From contig NZ_BNAH01000001.1 of assembly GCF_014653195.1 (NCBI RefSeq), forward strand, positions 267,323-331,322: a DNA stretch of 64,000 bases. The letters run 5' to 3'. Made by a program: the position numbers and the translations under genes. The DNA is from Thalassotalea profundi (GTDB taxonomy: Bacteria > Pseudomonadota > Gammaproteobacteria > Enterobacterales > Alteromonadaceae). Shown here piece after piece: positions 28,125 to 37,876 of this stretch (position 1 is the first letter of the stretch; each line of letters opens with the position of its first letter). The notes under the pieces are model-generated. The model was given only the letters and a program-made list of their open reading frames with translations. It searched no databases and had not been told where the DNA came from.

Positions 28125-29042
28125 ATGAGCTTCATAAGAGAAACCAAAGAGAACGAAAACATAGACAACCTGAGCTTTGCTCAAAAGCAAAGGCTGTCTT
28201 TTATAGACTTCTCACTTATGTTCAAAGGAAGCGTGAGTCGTAAAGAATTGACCGCCAAGTTCGAAATGGGAATGGCCAATGCGACTCGCGATCTTGCGGT
28301 TTATAAAGAGCTAGCACCAAATAACATCGATTTTGATCAAAAAGAACGCACTTATTTTCAAGCTAAAACCTTTAAACCACTTTTTAGTTATGATGCTCGT
28401 CAAACCATGGCGAAGCTGTCTAACAAAATCAGCGATGGTTTCGACGGTGTGCTAGAAATACCATTTCCTGTTGATGCACCTTATCAGCTTAATGTCCCAG
28501 ATATCTTTATTGTCGCGAAAATAGTACAAGCCATTTTAAAACAAAAGCCGATTTCAATTATTTACACTTCATTGAGTTCAGGCTCCAAAGCACGTGAAAT
28601 CGTACCTCATACCATAGTGGATAATGGCCTTCGTTGGCATGTAAGAGGGTATGACAGAAGTTCCAAGTCATTTCGTGATTTTGTTCTGACTCGTATAACT
28701 AAAGTAACCATTAAAGCGGATACACCAAGCGCGGAAGAAGAAAAATTCGAAGATCACCAGTGGATGCGCATTATGCCACTACAATTAGTGCCTCATCCAC
28801 ACAACGTTCAACAGCCTACCGCCATAGCTTTAGATTACGGCATGGTAGATGGAGTACTTGAATTAAATATTAGAGCGGCAATGGCGGGATATTTATTAAG
28901 GCGCTGGAACGTCGATTGTACAGCTGATGCTGAGCTAGTAGGTGCAGAGTATCAATTATGGTTAAAGAACCGAAAAGCCTTGTTTGGAGCAGAAAATCTT
29001 ACAATTGCCCCCGGCTACGTACCAGAATTGGAAGAATTATAA
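28125..29042 (+). CDS. brxR: BREX transcriptional regulator BrxR (WYL family)
   Basis: A 305-aa protein in the BrxR layout: an N-terminal winged helix (LSFAQKQRLSFIDFSLMFKGSVSRKELTAKFEMGMANATRDL, ~16-57), a WYL domain (~140-205, with ISIIYTSLSSGSKAREIVPHTIVDNGLRWHVRGYDRSSKSFRDFVLTRI split across it) and a C-terminal WCX-like domain. BrxR proteins act as dimeric repressors and may sense a nucleotide ligand through the WYL domain. It is the first gene of a co-directional 24.6-kb run; brxA follows with no gap. Confidence 0.88.
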   Translation: MSFIRETKENENIDNLSFAQKQRLSFIDFSLMFKGSVSRKELTAKFEMGMANATRDLAVYKELAPNNIDFDQKERTYFQAKTFKPLFSYDARQTMAKLSNKISDGFDGVLEIPFPVDAPYQLNVPDIFIVAKIVQAILKQKPISIIYTSLSSGSKAREIVPHTIVDNGLRWHVRGYDRSSKSFRDFVLTRITKVTIKADTPSAEEEKFEDHQWMRIMPLQLVPHPHNVQQPTAIALDYGMVDGVLELNIRAAMAGYLLRRWNVDCTADAELVGAEYQLWLKNRKALFGAENLTIAPGYVPELEEL

Positions 29043-29678
29043 ATGACTTCAACTAATAACCCGTTAAACAAACAAGCGATCAAAACACACAAGGACTACC
29101 TTGGTGATTTAATTGGTGGCAGTTTAATGATCAAAGAAAGCCAAATCGTTGCTGAATTATTACTTAAAAAACCATCTCAAGAAGAATGGTTAGATGCAAT
29201 CGTTAACCGAAATATATTACAAAAGCGTTCCGATGCGTCAGCTAAACGTAATGCTGCAACCATTAAAAAACGTATCGAAAATATGCCAGATGAATATCTT
29301 GAGCAGATAGCATTTGGCAGTACCGAGGTGTCTACACAATTGATGTTCGCAGCAACGTTGATAAATAGTACTTTGTTAGCTGACTTTATGCGAAATGTCG
29401 TGCTCGACGCAAAACGTATGTTTAGAGAAAGCCTAGACGTTGGTGATTGGGAATCGTATTGGGAAGACCGTTGCCGTCTATTTCCTGAACTAGCTAATAT
29501 GTCTGATGCGTCCACTTACAAAATTTCACAAGTTGCCTTTAAAGCAATTGCTGATGGTGGATACATAGAATCAACTCGCAGCAAAAAATTACAGAATGTC
29601 TATCTGCTGCCTGAAGTTAGGCAATTGCTTCTGTCGATAGACAGAGAGGATATTATTGCAGCTATGGAATTAATCTAA
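29043..29678 (+). CDS. brxA: BREX protein BrxA (DUF1819)
   Basis: A 211-aa protein. The helical DUF1819 signature is seen in GGSLMIKESQIVAELLL near the N-terminus, QLMFAATLINSTLLADFMRNVV in the middle and DVGDWESYWEDRCRLFPELANMSDAS (~135-160). BrxA is a small DNA-binding subunit required in several BREX systems. It starts immediately after the brxR stop and is followed by brxB after 16 bases. Confidence 0.9.
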   Translation: MTSTNNPLNKQAIKTHKDYLGDLIGGSLMIKESQIVAELLLKKPSQEEWLDAIVNRNILQKRSDASAKRNAATIKKRIENMPDEYLEQIAFGSTEVSTQLMFAATLINSTLLADFMRNVVLDAKRMFRESLDVGDWESYWEDRCRLFPELANMSDASTYKISQVAFKAIADGGYIESTRSKKLQNVYLLPEVRQLLLSIDREDIIAAMELI

Positions 29679-29694
29679 GGAAGGCTACGTAACT

Positions 29695-30303
29695 ATGACG
29701 ACCTTTAGTACAACGAAACAACATAAGAACTTGAACGATAGACTCGATCAAATTCTACCTAAGATCGAAAGTGAAGACTTTCTTAAGAACCAAGGTTTAG
29801 GAAATGAAATTGGTTTTTATGTGTTTGATTATCCAGCTGAGTCTGAGTTAACGGTAAGAGAGCATTTGGCTTTTATCACAGACAAGTTAACGAAGCGCGG
29901 ACGCAATTTTGCGAGCATTAATTTATTTGAGGCGATTCTAGAATTATTGGATTCTCGTAATCTTACCGAGCGGGCATTCAAAGTTCAAAAAGAGCGTGGT
30001 GACGATGCACTGTTTAATGCACTAAAAGGCCCACTTGAACAAAACCGAGTTGCCGAATTCATTGCCTCTAAAATCGATCTCGGTGCAGATAATCAAGCTC
30101 ATACAGAATTTATATTATTACACGGTTTAGGCAGTGCATGGCCAATAATAAGAGGCCACGGTCTGTTAAATGCCTTACATGCAAAAGTAGGCAATGTGCC
30201 AACTGTTTTATTTTACCCCGGCGAATACGACGGTACTGCACTAAAACCATTTGGCCGTATCGAATCAAACAATTATTACCGAGCATTTAAACTAGTTCCA
30301 TAA
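29695..30303 (+). CDS. brxB: BREX protein BrxB (DUF1788)
   Basis: A 202-aa protein with the DUF1788 pattern: LNDRLDQILPKIESEDFL near the start, GNEIGFYVFDYPAESELTVREHL, and the C-terminal LLHGLGSAWPIIRGHGLLNAL...VPTVLFYPGEYDGTALKPFGR. BrxB is an essential but enzymatically uncharacterised BREX component. RBS AAGGA precedes it. Confidence 0.92.
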   Translation: MTTFSTTKQHKNLNDRLDQILPKIESEDFLKNQGLGNEIGFYVFDYPAESELTVREHLAFITDKLTKRGRNFASINLFEAILELLDSRNLTERAFKVQKERGDDALFNALKGPLEQNRVAEFIASKIDLGADNQAHTEFILLHGLGSAWPIIRGHGLLNALHAKVGNVPTVLFYPGEYDGTALKPFGRIESNNYYRAFKLVP

Positions 30304-30334
30304 ACGGACGTGTTAGTTAAGAAGGATAAAAAAA

Positions 30335-33300
30335 ATGCAAATTAAAGACTTATTTATAAAAGACATAAATCGTCCAATCAATGGCGTAGTTAAAGCTGAC
30401 CAATTAGAGAGCAACACTGTCTTTACTGAACTTGATGAATACGTCATCACCAAAGAACTCGCGACTCATTTTGAAGAGTTTTTTGATGCTTATATGCCGT
30501 CGGTACGTGACCCTAAGAAAAAAGCCGAATCAGGTAAAATCGGCGTTTGGGTAAGTGGTTTCTTTGGTTCGGGTAAATCGCACTTTATTAAAATCCTTTC
30601 TTATCTTTTGCAGAATATTACAGCAACGAATGGCGAGATTGACAGATCAGCAATTGAGTTCTTTAAAGATAAAAACCTTGATGGATTCTTGCTTGGTGAA
30701 ATTGACACAGCCATAACCAAAGAAAATACGGTGATCTTATTCAACATCGACAGCCGAGCGAACACCGATGAAGGTGTTGATGCCATATTAAAAGTGTTTC
30801 TTAAAGTCTTTAATGAGCAAATGGGCTTTAGCGGTGATCACCCACACATTGCCCATTTAGAGCGTGAATTAGATCAACGTGGCGTATTCCAGCAATTTAA
30901 AGATGAATTTAATAGCTTAACTTCATCCAATTGGCTAGAAGAACGTGACGCGTATGATTTTTATCGTGACGACATGGCAGAAGCATTAGGTAAAGTAACT
31001 AATCAATCAACTGAGTCGGCTCGCCAATGGGTTGAGCAGTTAGAAAATAACTTTACCCTCGATATCGCCAATTTCTGTAAATGGGTTAAAGAGTATTTAG
31101 ATGCAGATTTAAATCGTCGAGTCTTATTTTTTGTCGATGAAGTCGGCCAGTTTATCGGTAACAACACGCAGATGATGTTGAAACTGCAAACCATAACAGA
31201 AAACCTCGGCACTATATGTGAAGGTCGAGCGTGGGTAGTAGTTACCTCGCAAGAAGACATCGACTCTGTTATTGGCCACATGGCAGGTTCAAAAGGGCAT
31301 GACTTTTCTAAGATCCAAGGCCGTTTTGAACGTCTATCGTTATCAAGTTCAAATACCAGTGAAGTTATCGAAAAACGTCTGTTATCTAAACAAGAGCAAG
31401 CGCGTCCGGTTTTACAAACCTTGTATGACCAAAAGGGCGATATTCTCCGTAATCAACTAGCATTTGATAGCACAACCACCGCAGAACTGGCCAATTACAA
31501 AGACGCCACCAGTTTTATTCATAGCTACCCTTTTGTGCCTTACCACTACAACCTAGTGCAAAAGATATTTGAGGCCATCCGAAAAGCGGGGGCAACCGGG
31601 CTTCACTTGAGTCGTGGTGAACGGTCATTGTTAGATGCCTTCCAAAGTGCGGCTAAACAAGTTCGCGATCAAGAAGTGGGCGTTTTAATTCCTCTGTATT
31701 ACTTTTACCCAGCAATCGAAAGCTTCTTGGATACGTCCGTTAAAAAAGACATAGATCAAGCCGCAGAGAAAGACTCAATTTCAGACTTTGCGCTAAACAT
31801 TCTCAAAACACTATTCTTGATCCGTTACGTTGACGTAATCAAATCGACTATGGATAACTTAGTAACCTTGTGTGTTAGCAAGGTAGACGAAGACCGTTTA
31901 ACGTTAAGACGCGATATCGAGCAAGCACTCAATGCACTTGAAGCGAACTTGCTTATTGCACGTCAAGGTGATGAGTACATTTTCTTAACCAACGAAGAAA
32001 AAGAAATCGAAAACGAGATCCGCGAAACAGAAATTGAATTATCGGATGAAACTAAAAAGCTCAGTGATTTAATCTTTGACGATGTACTGCGCAGAGATAA
32101 TATCTATCGTTATCCTGAAAACAAACAAGATTTTCCAATTAGCCGCTTCTGTAACGGCATGCCGCGTGATGGCTCACAGGAAAATGACTTAGTAGTTAAA
32201 ATCATTTCACCTATCGATCCAAATTACGGCGAATATGATCCTACGGTTTGTGCTAACCAATCACAGGATGGCTTATCTTCTGGTGGAGCGGGCGCCATTA
32301 TTATTAAGCTTGCTGATAACAACAAAGTTTTCGATGAAATTCGTACATTCATAAAAACTGATAAATTTTTACGCAGAAACACAGGTAATAGGCCAGAGCA
32401 ACAGCAGTTGTTACATCAAAAAGGTTCTGAAAACCAAGACCGCAACCGCCGGGTTAAACTAGCCATTGAAGATCTATTAAAAGATGCAGAATTTTATGCT
32501 TTAGGTTCACAACAAAACCCTAAAGGTGGAGCAATCAGTTCCATCTTACAAGAGCTATACAAGTACGTTATCGAAAACACCTTCAGTAAATTAAAACTGG
32601 TTAAACCGTTTCCGGGCGATATTCGCAGAGAAATTCAAAACACCTTAGTTGCTGATGACATCGGTCAAATTGGTTTAGATTTGCAAGGTCAAGAAGCCAA
32701 TCCACTTGCCGTTCTCGAAGTTGAGAAATTTATTTCGCTTGGTGATGATGCTGGTCGCCCAATCACAGCCGAAGACATTGTAAAGCGTTTCTCGAAACGA
32801 CCTTTTGGTTGGAACGATGAAGAAATTGTGTTGATCATTTCTCGTTTAGCATTAGCAAACAAAATCTGCTTCCAAAGCCGTCAGCAAGACGTATCGCTAA
32901 AAAGTGCTTACGATAACTTAATGCAAGTGCGCAAACGCGCAGAGCTTCGAGTTCGTCGTATTAAGCAACAATCAGAAGCAAATCTAAAGCGTGCTGCGAA
33001 ATTGTTTAAAGACGTATTCCAAAAGAATGCGCCAGAAAGTGAGAAAGAGTTGTTTAACGATGCGAAATCTAACTTTGCGACTATCAAAGGCAAGCTAGAT
33101 GCGTTCGCCAACAAAGCCTCTACCGGTCATTATCCGGGAGTGAGTGAAATTGAAAGTTGCCGAGTGCTATTAGCCGGGTTAATTGAAACACAATCCAGCT
33201 TCCAATTTATTGAGCAATTCCTTGCAACCGAAAACGACTTACTTGATTTTGAAGAAGACTATCAAGATATCGAAGACTTTTATGAAACCCAGTTTGCTAC

Positions 33301-34042
33301 ATGGCAAAAGCTTCATAGAGCGTTAACCATTGATTTTGATAGAAACCGAACTGCATTAGAAAAAGACAACGATGCTTTAGCTGCATTGCAAAAGCTCGAA
33401 AATATCTACAACAAACCTCGCCCATATCGAGAGATTAAAGATATTGAGCCGTTAATCGAGTCAGTCAGCAAAGTTAATGATCAACTACTAAAAGAAAAAC
33501 GAGCGCATGCAAAATCACGTATTGAGCACCGTATTGAGCAAGTGCAAAAGCAAATTGCAGCAGCGCATGTACCAAGCGAGTTAAGCAACAAAGCATTACG
33601 ACCACTGCAATTAGCCTTACAAAGATTAGATGGCTTAAGTGGTATTGCCGAGATCTTACAAGAACAGGCAGATTCTATTAATTTAGAAGAAGACGCTTAC
33701 GATTTAATCAATAAGCACATCGAAGCTCAGCAAGCATTAGCAGCAAAACAAGCTAAAGAGGTAGTATCTGAATCAGGTACTAACTCAAGCTTTACATCTA
33801 CTTCTGACACAAGTAATGGCGGCTACGAACCGTCAACTACTGAACCTCAGCAAGTTGCAGAGCCTGCGGTAAACACACCAATTCCAAAGAAAATTGTGTC
33901 TATCGATACCGCAAGCATTATTCGTGATGTGAATGCCACAGGCGTCATTGAAACCGAGCAAGACATAGACGTTTACCTTGCGGCTTTAAAAGAAAAGCTC
34001 ACCTCGTTAGTTAACAGCAATAACAAAGTGCGTATTCGTTAA
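30335..34042 (+). CDS. brxC: BREX ATPase BrxC (PglY-like)
   Basis: A 1235-aa protein. Walker A GFFGSGKS is at residues 75-82, and Walker B FFVDEVGQF near 270. The long middle and C-terminal regions are rich in charged helices (coiled-coil-like, ~860-1140). A low-complexity Ser/Thr-rich linker lies at ~1150-1185 (ESGTNSSFTSTSDTSNG). BrxC is the large ATPase that assembles with BrxB and PglZ. Length and position match type 1 BREX. Confidence 0.95.
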   Translation: MQIKDLFIKDINRPINGVVKADQLESNTVFTELDEYVITKELATHFEEFFDAYMPSVRDPKKKAESGKIGVWVSGFFGSGKSHFIKILSYLLQNITATNGEIDRSAIEFFKDKNLDGFLLGEIDTAITKENTVILFNIDSRANTDEGVDAILKVFLKVFNEQMGFSGDHPHIAHLERELDQRGVFQQFKDEFNSLTSSNWLEERDAYDFYRDDMAEALGKVTNQSTESARQWVEQLENNFTLDIANFCKWVKEYLDADLNRRVLFFVDEVGQFIGNNTQMMLKLQTITENLGTICEGRAWVVVTSQEDIDSVIGHMAGSKGHDFSKIQGRFERLSLSSSNTSEVIEKRLLSKQEQARPVLQTLYDQKGDILRNQLAFDSTTTAELANYKDATSFIHSYPFVPYHYNLVQKIFEAIRKAGATGLHLSRGERSLLDAFQSAAKQVRDQEVGVLIPLYYFYPAIESFLDTSVKKDIDQAAEKDSISDFALNILKTLFLIRYVDVIKSTMDNLVTLCVSKVDEDRLTLRRDIEQALNALEANLLIARQGDEYIFLTNEEKEIENEIRETEIELSDETKKLSDLIFDDVLRRDNIYRYPENKQDFPISRFCNGMPRDGSQENDLVVKIISPIDPNYGEYDPTVCANQSQDGLSSGGAGAIIIKLADNNKVFDEIRTFIKTDKFLRRNTGNRPEQQQLLHQKGSENQDRNRRVKLAIEDLLKDAEFYALGSQQNPKGGAISSILQELYKYVIENTFSKLKLVKPFPGDIRREIQNTLVADDIGQIGLDLQGQEANPLAVLEVEKFISLGDDAGRPITAEDIVKRFSKRPFGWNDEEIVLIISRLALANKICFQSRQQDVSLKSAYDNLMQVRKRAELRVRRIKQQSEANLKRAAKLFKDVFQKNAPESEKELFNDAKSNFATIKGKLDAFANKASTGHYPGVSEIESCRVLLAGLIETQSSFQFIEQFLATENDLLDFEEDYQDIEDFYETQFATWQKLHRALTIDFDRNRTALEKDNDALAALQKLENIYNKPRPYREIKDIEPLIESVSKVNDQLLKEKRAHAKSRIEHRIEQVQKQIAAAHVPSELSNKALRPLQLALQRLDGLSGIAEILQEQADSINLEEDAYDLINKHIEAQQALAAKQAKEVVSESGTNSSFTSTSDTSNGGYEPSTTEPQQVAEPAVNTPIPKKIVSIDTASIIRDVNATGVIETEQDIDVYLAALKEKLTSLVNSNNKVRIR

Positions 34043-34068
34043 TTAAGGAAGAATTAGAGGCTAATTAC

Positions 34069-37000
34069 ATGAACACTAAAAACTTAAAAGCATACGCACC
34101 TAAAGCTCGTAGAGAATTTATCGCAGCCGTTAAAAAGCGTGCTGCCCAATTTGGCATTTATGAAGATCGCATCGAAGAAGTACGAATAGAAGGTGGCGCT
34201 GCCATTATTGAAGGTCGTGCATTTACTCGTAAAGAAGGTGAGCAGCGCAAGAGATTAGAAAGCAAAATAGCTGAACGAGCATCTGCGACATATAAAGAAA
34301 AGTACGATATGTTTGTTCGTGAAATGGCCTACACATGGTTTAACCGTCTTGCAGCCATTCGTTATATGGAACTGCATGACTATTTTGACCATGGTTTTCG
34401 AGTGCTATCTAATCCCAGTAACCCTGACGGCTTACCAGAAATTCTAAGTCACGCATCAGATGTTGCCGACAGCCTAGATTTAGAAAAAAGCCACATCATT
34501 GAGCTACAACTCGCAGGTGATAAAGAAGAAGAGCTATACCGCGAGTTACTTCTAGGCCAATGCCATCAACTAGCTAAAATAATGCCCCAGATCTTTAAAG
34601 GCTTAGGGTTTGAGGCACTGGATGACGCAACTGAATTGCTACTGCCAAACAACTTAACTAAAACCGATTCTATTCTAAAAGGACTGATAAACGATATCCC
34701 TGAAGAAGACTGGCAACAAATCGAAGTCATCGGTTGGCTTTATCAGTTCTATATTTCAGAGCATAAAGATGCCGTAATTGGTAAAGTGGTTAAATCAGAG
34801 GATATTCCCGCTGCAACTCAGTTATTTACCCCCAATTGGATTGTTAAATACCTAGTACAAAACTCGGTTGGTAGGCAGTGGCTGGCTACCTACCCAGATT
34901 CTGAGCTTAAAGGCAAAATGGAATATTATATTGAGCCAGCGGAACAATCTGATGAAGTCATTGAGCAGCTAAAAGCAATAACGCCAACAAGCATTGACCC
35001 AGAAGAAGTCAAAGTGCTCGACCCTGCCTGTGGCTCAGGGCATATCTTGGTTGAAGTTTATGAAGTATTGCGAGAAATATATCTAGAGCGTGGTTACCGA
35101 CTTCGCGAAATCCCTGAATTAATTCTTACCAAGAACATTTACGGTTTAGATATTGATGATCGAGCAGCTCAGCTTGCAGGTTTTGCCTTAATGATGAAAG
35201 CGCGTGAAGATGACAGACGCATATTTGAAAGAATGAGCCAGCGAGTTGAAGATGGTGACGTGTCGCTTAATGTGTTCTCATTACAGTCTACTGAAGGACT
35301 AGATATCACCACAATATGGAAAGGCTTAGATTTAGAAGGCAATCAACAAATTGGCTCAACAGGTGGGCTTTTTGATGAATCCACCGACGTCATTCCCGCG
35401 AATGCGGGAATCTATAAAAAATACTTTGAATTACTGCAAACACTTAAAACCGCATTTCTTCAAGCTAAAACCCTTGGTTCATTAATTCAAATTGATGCTA
35501 AGCACTTAAAGAACCTATTGGTACTTAAACAACTTCTTATAGAAAAATTAGCAAACTCGGATACTCAGTCAAAACCTGTAGTAGAAAAGATTTTACCAAT
35601 TGTAAATCAAGCGATAGTGCTTGCACAAAAGTATGATGCGGTATGTGCCAATCCACCCTACATGGGCAGTAAGGGAATGAATGCGGAACTAAAGGAGTTT
35701 GTTAATAATAGTTTTCCTCGAGCTAAGTCAGATCTATTTTCATGTATTAAAGAAGTTAGTTTTAATTTAACTAAAGAAAATGGTTACGTGGCGATGATTA
35801 TAATGGAAACTTGGATGTTTTTGGCTTCATATGACTCATTTAGGGAGCACTTACTAAGTTCCAACACAATTATCGATTTGGTACATATGCCTTATGAGGG
35901 GAAGGGGAAAACGCCCTTAGGTATTAATTTCGGAACATCTGCTTCTGTTATTAGAAACTGCTTTATAGATTGCTACCATTCTCACTTTTCCAGTTTGAAT
36001 TATAAAGAAATTGATGAAAAAACGGAACCTTTGGAGTTTCCATGTAATAACGATAGACGGAATGTATTACCACAAACTGATTTTCTTAAAATTAATGGAC
36101 AGCCTTTAGCTTATTGGGCACCAAAAGAATTATTGGAAAGGTTTACTGACAAAAGGCTATTAGAAGAATCCTTTTTTACTTCCCAAGGAATGAAAACACT
36201 AGATAATGAAAGGTTTATTCGAGAATGGTATGAGATTGATTCAAGAAAGCTTTCCATTTCCAACACTTCAGATTCCAAAAAATGGTTTCCAATAAATCAT
36301 GGAGGTAATTATAGAAAATGGTATGGAAATAATGAGTCAGTTATAAATTGGTTCAATGATGGTCAGGAAATCAAGCAGCTTGCCCAACAAAAATATAATA
36401 GCATCACTAGAACCGTAACTGGAATGGGTCACTATTTTGAAGAGGGCATAACTTGGACTGCTATTTCTTCAGGTAAGTTTAGTGTTAGGCGTTTTCCAAA
36501 GGGATATTTATTCACTAATGCTGGGATGTGCGCCTTCAGTAAGACAGGGTCTCTTGATCTAGTAACAAGCTTTTTAAACTCAAGTATTGTTTCAAAATGC
36601 TTGGAGTTCCTTTCTCCAACCATGAACTATGGCCCGAATCAAATTAAACAGCTGCCTTTCGAGATTAGTTTAGATTCGAAACAAAAAGCTATTTCATTAT
36701 TTAATGAAGCATATGATATTTCAAAGCTTGACTGGGATAGTCGAGAAACCTCATGGGATTTCTATGGCCTACATTTATTAAAAATGAATCCATATAAAAA
36801 TAGTACTCTAAAAAGCATTATGTCAGAGTATTTAGTTTCGTCAGCAAACGATTCGGAAAGACTTAGAGGAATAGAGCAGTCAAATAATCAGATTTATTTA
36901 GAAGAATACCGAATCGGGGATAGCATTCAATCAGAAGTAAATATAAATGAAGTGACACTACATTGTAATCTGCATAATAGATATAAACATGTGAAGGAAT

Positions 37001-37818
37001 TAAAAGCGCGAGAGAGGGCTTTCATCTCAGAGACTATAGTCGAATTAATTTCATATTCGATTGGCTTAATTATGGGACGTTTTTCATTAAATAGAGGCGG
37101 TTTAGTTTATGCTAATTCTGGAAACGAAGGCTTCAAAGAGCGAGAAGCTCAAGGTGCATATAAAACATTTCCTGCCGACGATGACGGCATCATTCCATTG
37201 GCATCAGAAGAGTGGCTATTTGACGATGATGCTACCACTCGTTTTAAAGAATTCGTTAAAACCGTTTGGGGCGACGAGCACCTAACTGAAAATTTAGAAT
37301 TTGTTGCTGAAAGCTTATGTCTACATGCTATTAAGCCCCTCAAGGGAAATAAAGGGCAAGGTGAAAGTGCAATGGATACTATCCGCCGTTACTTCTCAAC
37401 GCAATTCTTTAAAGATCATTGTAAGACCTACAAAAAACGACCTATCTACTGGCTATTTAGCTCAGGTAAAGAAAAAGCGTTTGAGTGTTTAGTGTATCTA
37501 CATCGCTATAACGAAGGCACCTTGTCTCGTATGCGTACTGAGTATGTTACACCGCTAATGGGTAAATACGATGCGCAACTAGCAAGACTCTCAGACGACA
37601 TGGTTAACGCCTCCGGCTCAGAAGCTCGCCGCATCGAAAAAGACATCAAAGCATTGGAGAAAAAACAAGCTGAACTCCGCACATTCGACGAGCAGCTAAA
37701 ACATTACGCCGAAAAACGCATCACCCTCGATTTAGACGACGGCGTAAAAGAAAACTACGGCAAATTCGGCAACCTACTAGCCGACGTAAAAAACATCCAC
37801 GGAAAGGCGGTGAAGTAG
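34069..37818 (+). CDS. pglX: BREX adenine-specific DNA methyltransferase PglX
   Basis: A 1249-aa gamma-class N6-adenine methyltransferase. Motif I DPACGSG is at 318-324, and motif IV NPPY at 528-531. Target recognition lies in the middle to C-terminal region. PglX methylates one strand of a non-palindromic site to mark self DNA. Codon choice shifts between ~35.65 and 37.1 kb, where the DNA becomes visibly more AT-rich than the flanks. This matches swapping of the recognition region. A palindromic repeat is embedded in frame at 35392-35411. Ends with a charged helical tail. Confidence 0.95.
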   Translation: MNTKNLKAYAPKARREFIAAVKKRAAQFGIYEDRIEEVRIEGGAAIIEGRAFTRKEGEQRKRLESKIAERASATYKEKYDMFVREMAYTWFNRLAAIRYMELHDYFDHGFRVLSNPSNPDGLPEILSHASDVADSLDLEKSHIIELQLAGDKEEELYRELLLGQCHQLAKIMPQIFKGLGFEALDDATELLLPNNLTKTDSILKGLINDIPEEDWQQIEVIGWLYQFYISEHKDAVIGKVVKSEDIPAATQLFTPNWIVKYLVQNSVGRQWLATYPDSELKGKMEYYIEPAEQSDEVIEQLKAITPTSIDPEEVKVLDPACGSGHILVEVYEVLREIYLERGYRLREIPELILTKNIYGLDIDDRAAQLAGFALMMKAREDDRRIFERMSQRVEDGDVSLNVFSLQSTEGLDITTIWKGLDLEGNQQIGSTGGLFDESTDVIPANAGIYKKYFELLQTLKTAFLQAKTLGSLIQIDAKHLKNLLVLKQLLIEKLANSDTQSKPVVEKILPIVNQAIVLAQKYDAVCANPPYMGSKGMNAELKEFVNNSFPRAKSDLFSCIKEVSFNLTKENGYVAMIIMETWMFLASYDSFREHLLSSNTIIDLVHMPYEGKGKTPLGINFGTSASVIRNCFIDCYHSHFSSLNYKEIDEKTEPLEFPCNNDRRNVLPQTDFLKINGQPLAYWAPKELLERFTDKRLLEESFFTSQGMKTLDNERFIREWYEIDSRKLSISNTSDSKKWFPINHGGNYRKWYGNNESVINWFNDGQEIKQLAQQKYNSITRTVTGMGHYFEEGITWTAISSGKFSVRRFPKGYLFTNAGMCAFSKTGSLDLVTSFLNSSIVSKCLEFLSPTMNYGPNQIKQLPFEISLDSKQKAISLFNEAYDISKLDWDSRETSWDFYGLHLLKMNPYKNSTLKSIMSEYLVSSANDSERLRGIEQSNNQIYLEEYRIGDSIQSEVNINEVTLHCNLHNRYKHVKELKARERAFISETIVELISYSIGLIMGRFSLNRGGLVYANSGNEGFKEREAQGAYKTFPADDDGIIPLASEEWLFDDDATTRFKEFVKTVWGDEHLTENLEFVAESLCLHAIKPLKGNKGQGESAMDTIRRYFSTQFFKDHCKTYKKRPIYWLFSSGKEKAFECLVYLHRYNEGTLSRMRTEYVTPLMGKYDAQLARLSDDMVNASGSEARRIEKDIKALEKKQAELRTFDEQLKHYAEKRITLDLDDGVKENYGKFGNLLADVKNIHGKAVK
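35392..35411. repeat. REP-like palindrome inside pglX
   Basis: A perfect 8-bp stem (ATTCCCGC / GCGGGAAT) with a GAAT loop. It is preceded by CGTC and followed by CTAT, matching the dispersed repeat seen between genes in many proteobacteria. Here it is translated in frame as VIPANAGI (residues 441-448). Confidence 0.7.
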
Positions 37819-37876
37819 TGTATTTAAGTATTAATAAATTAAATCATCGCTTATTGAACTCTATGGATGGAGTACA

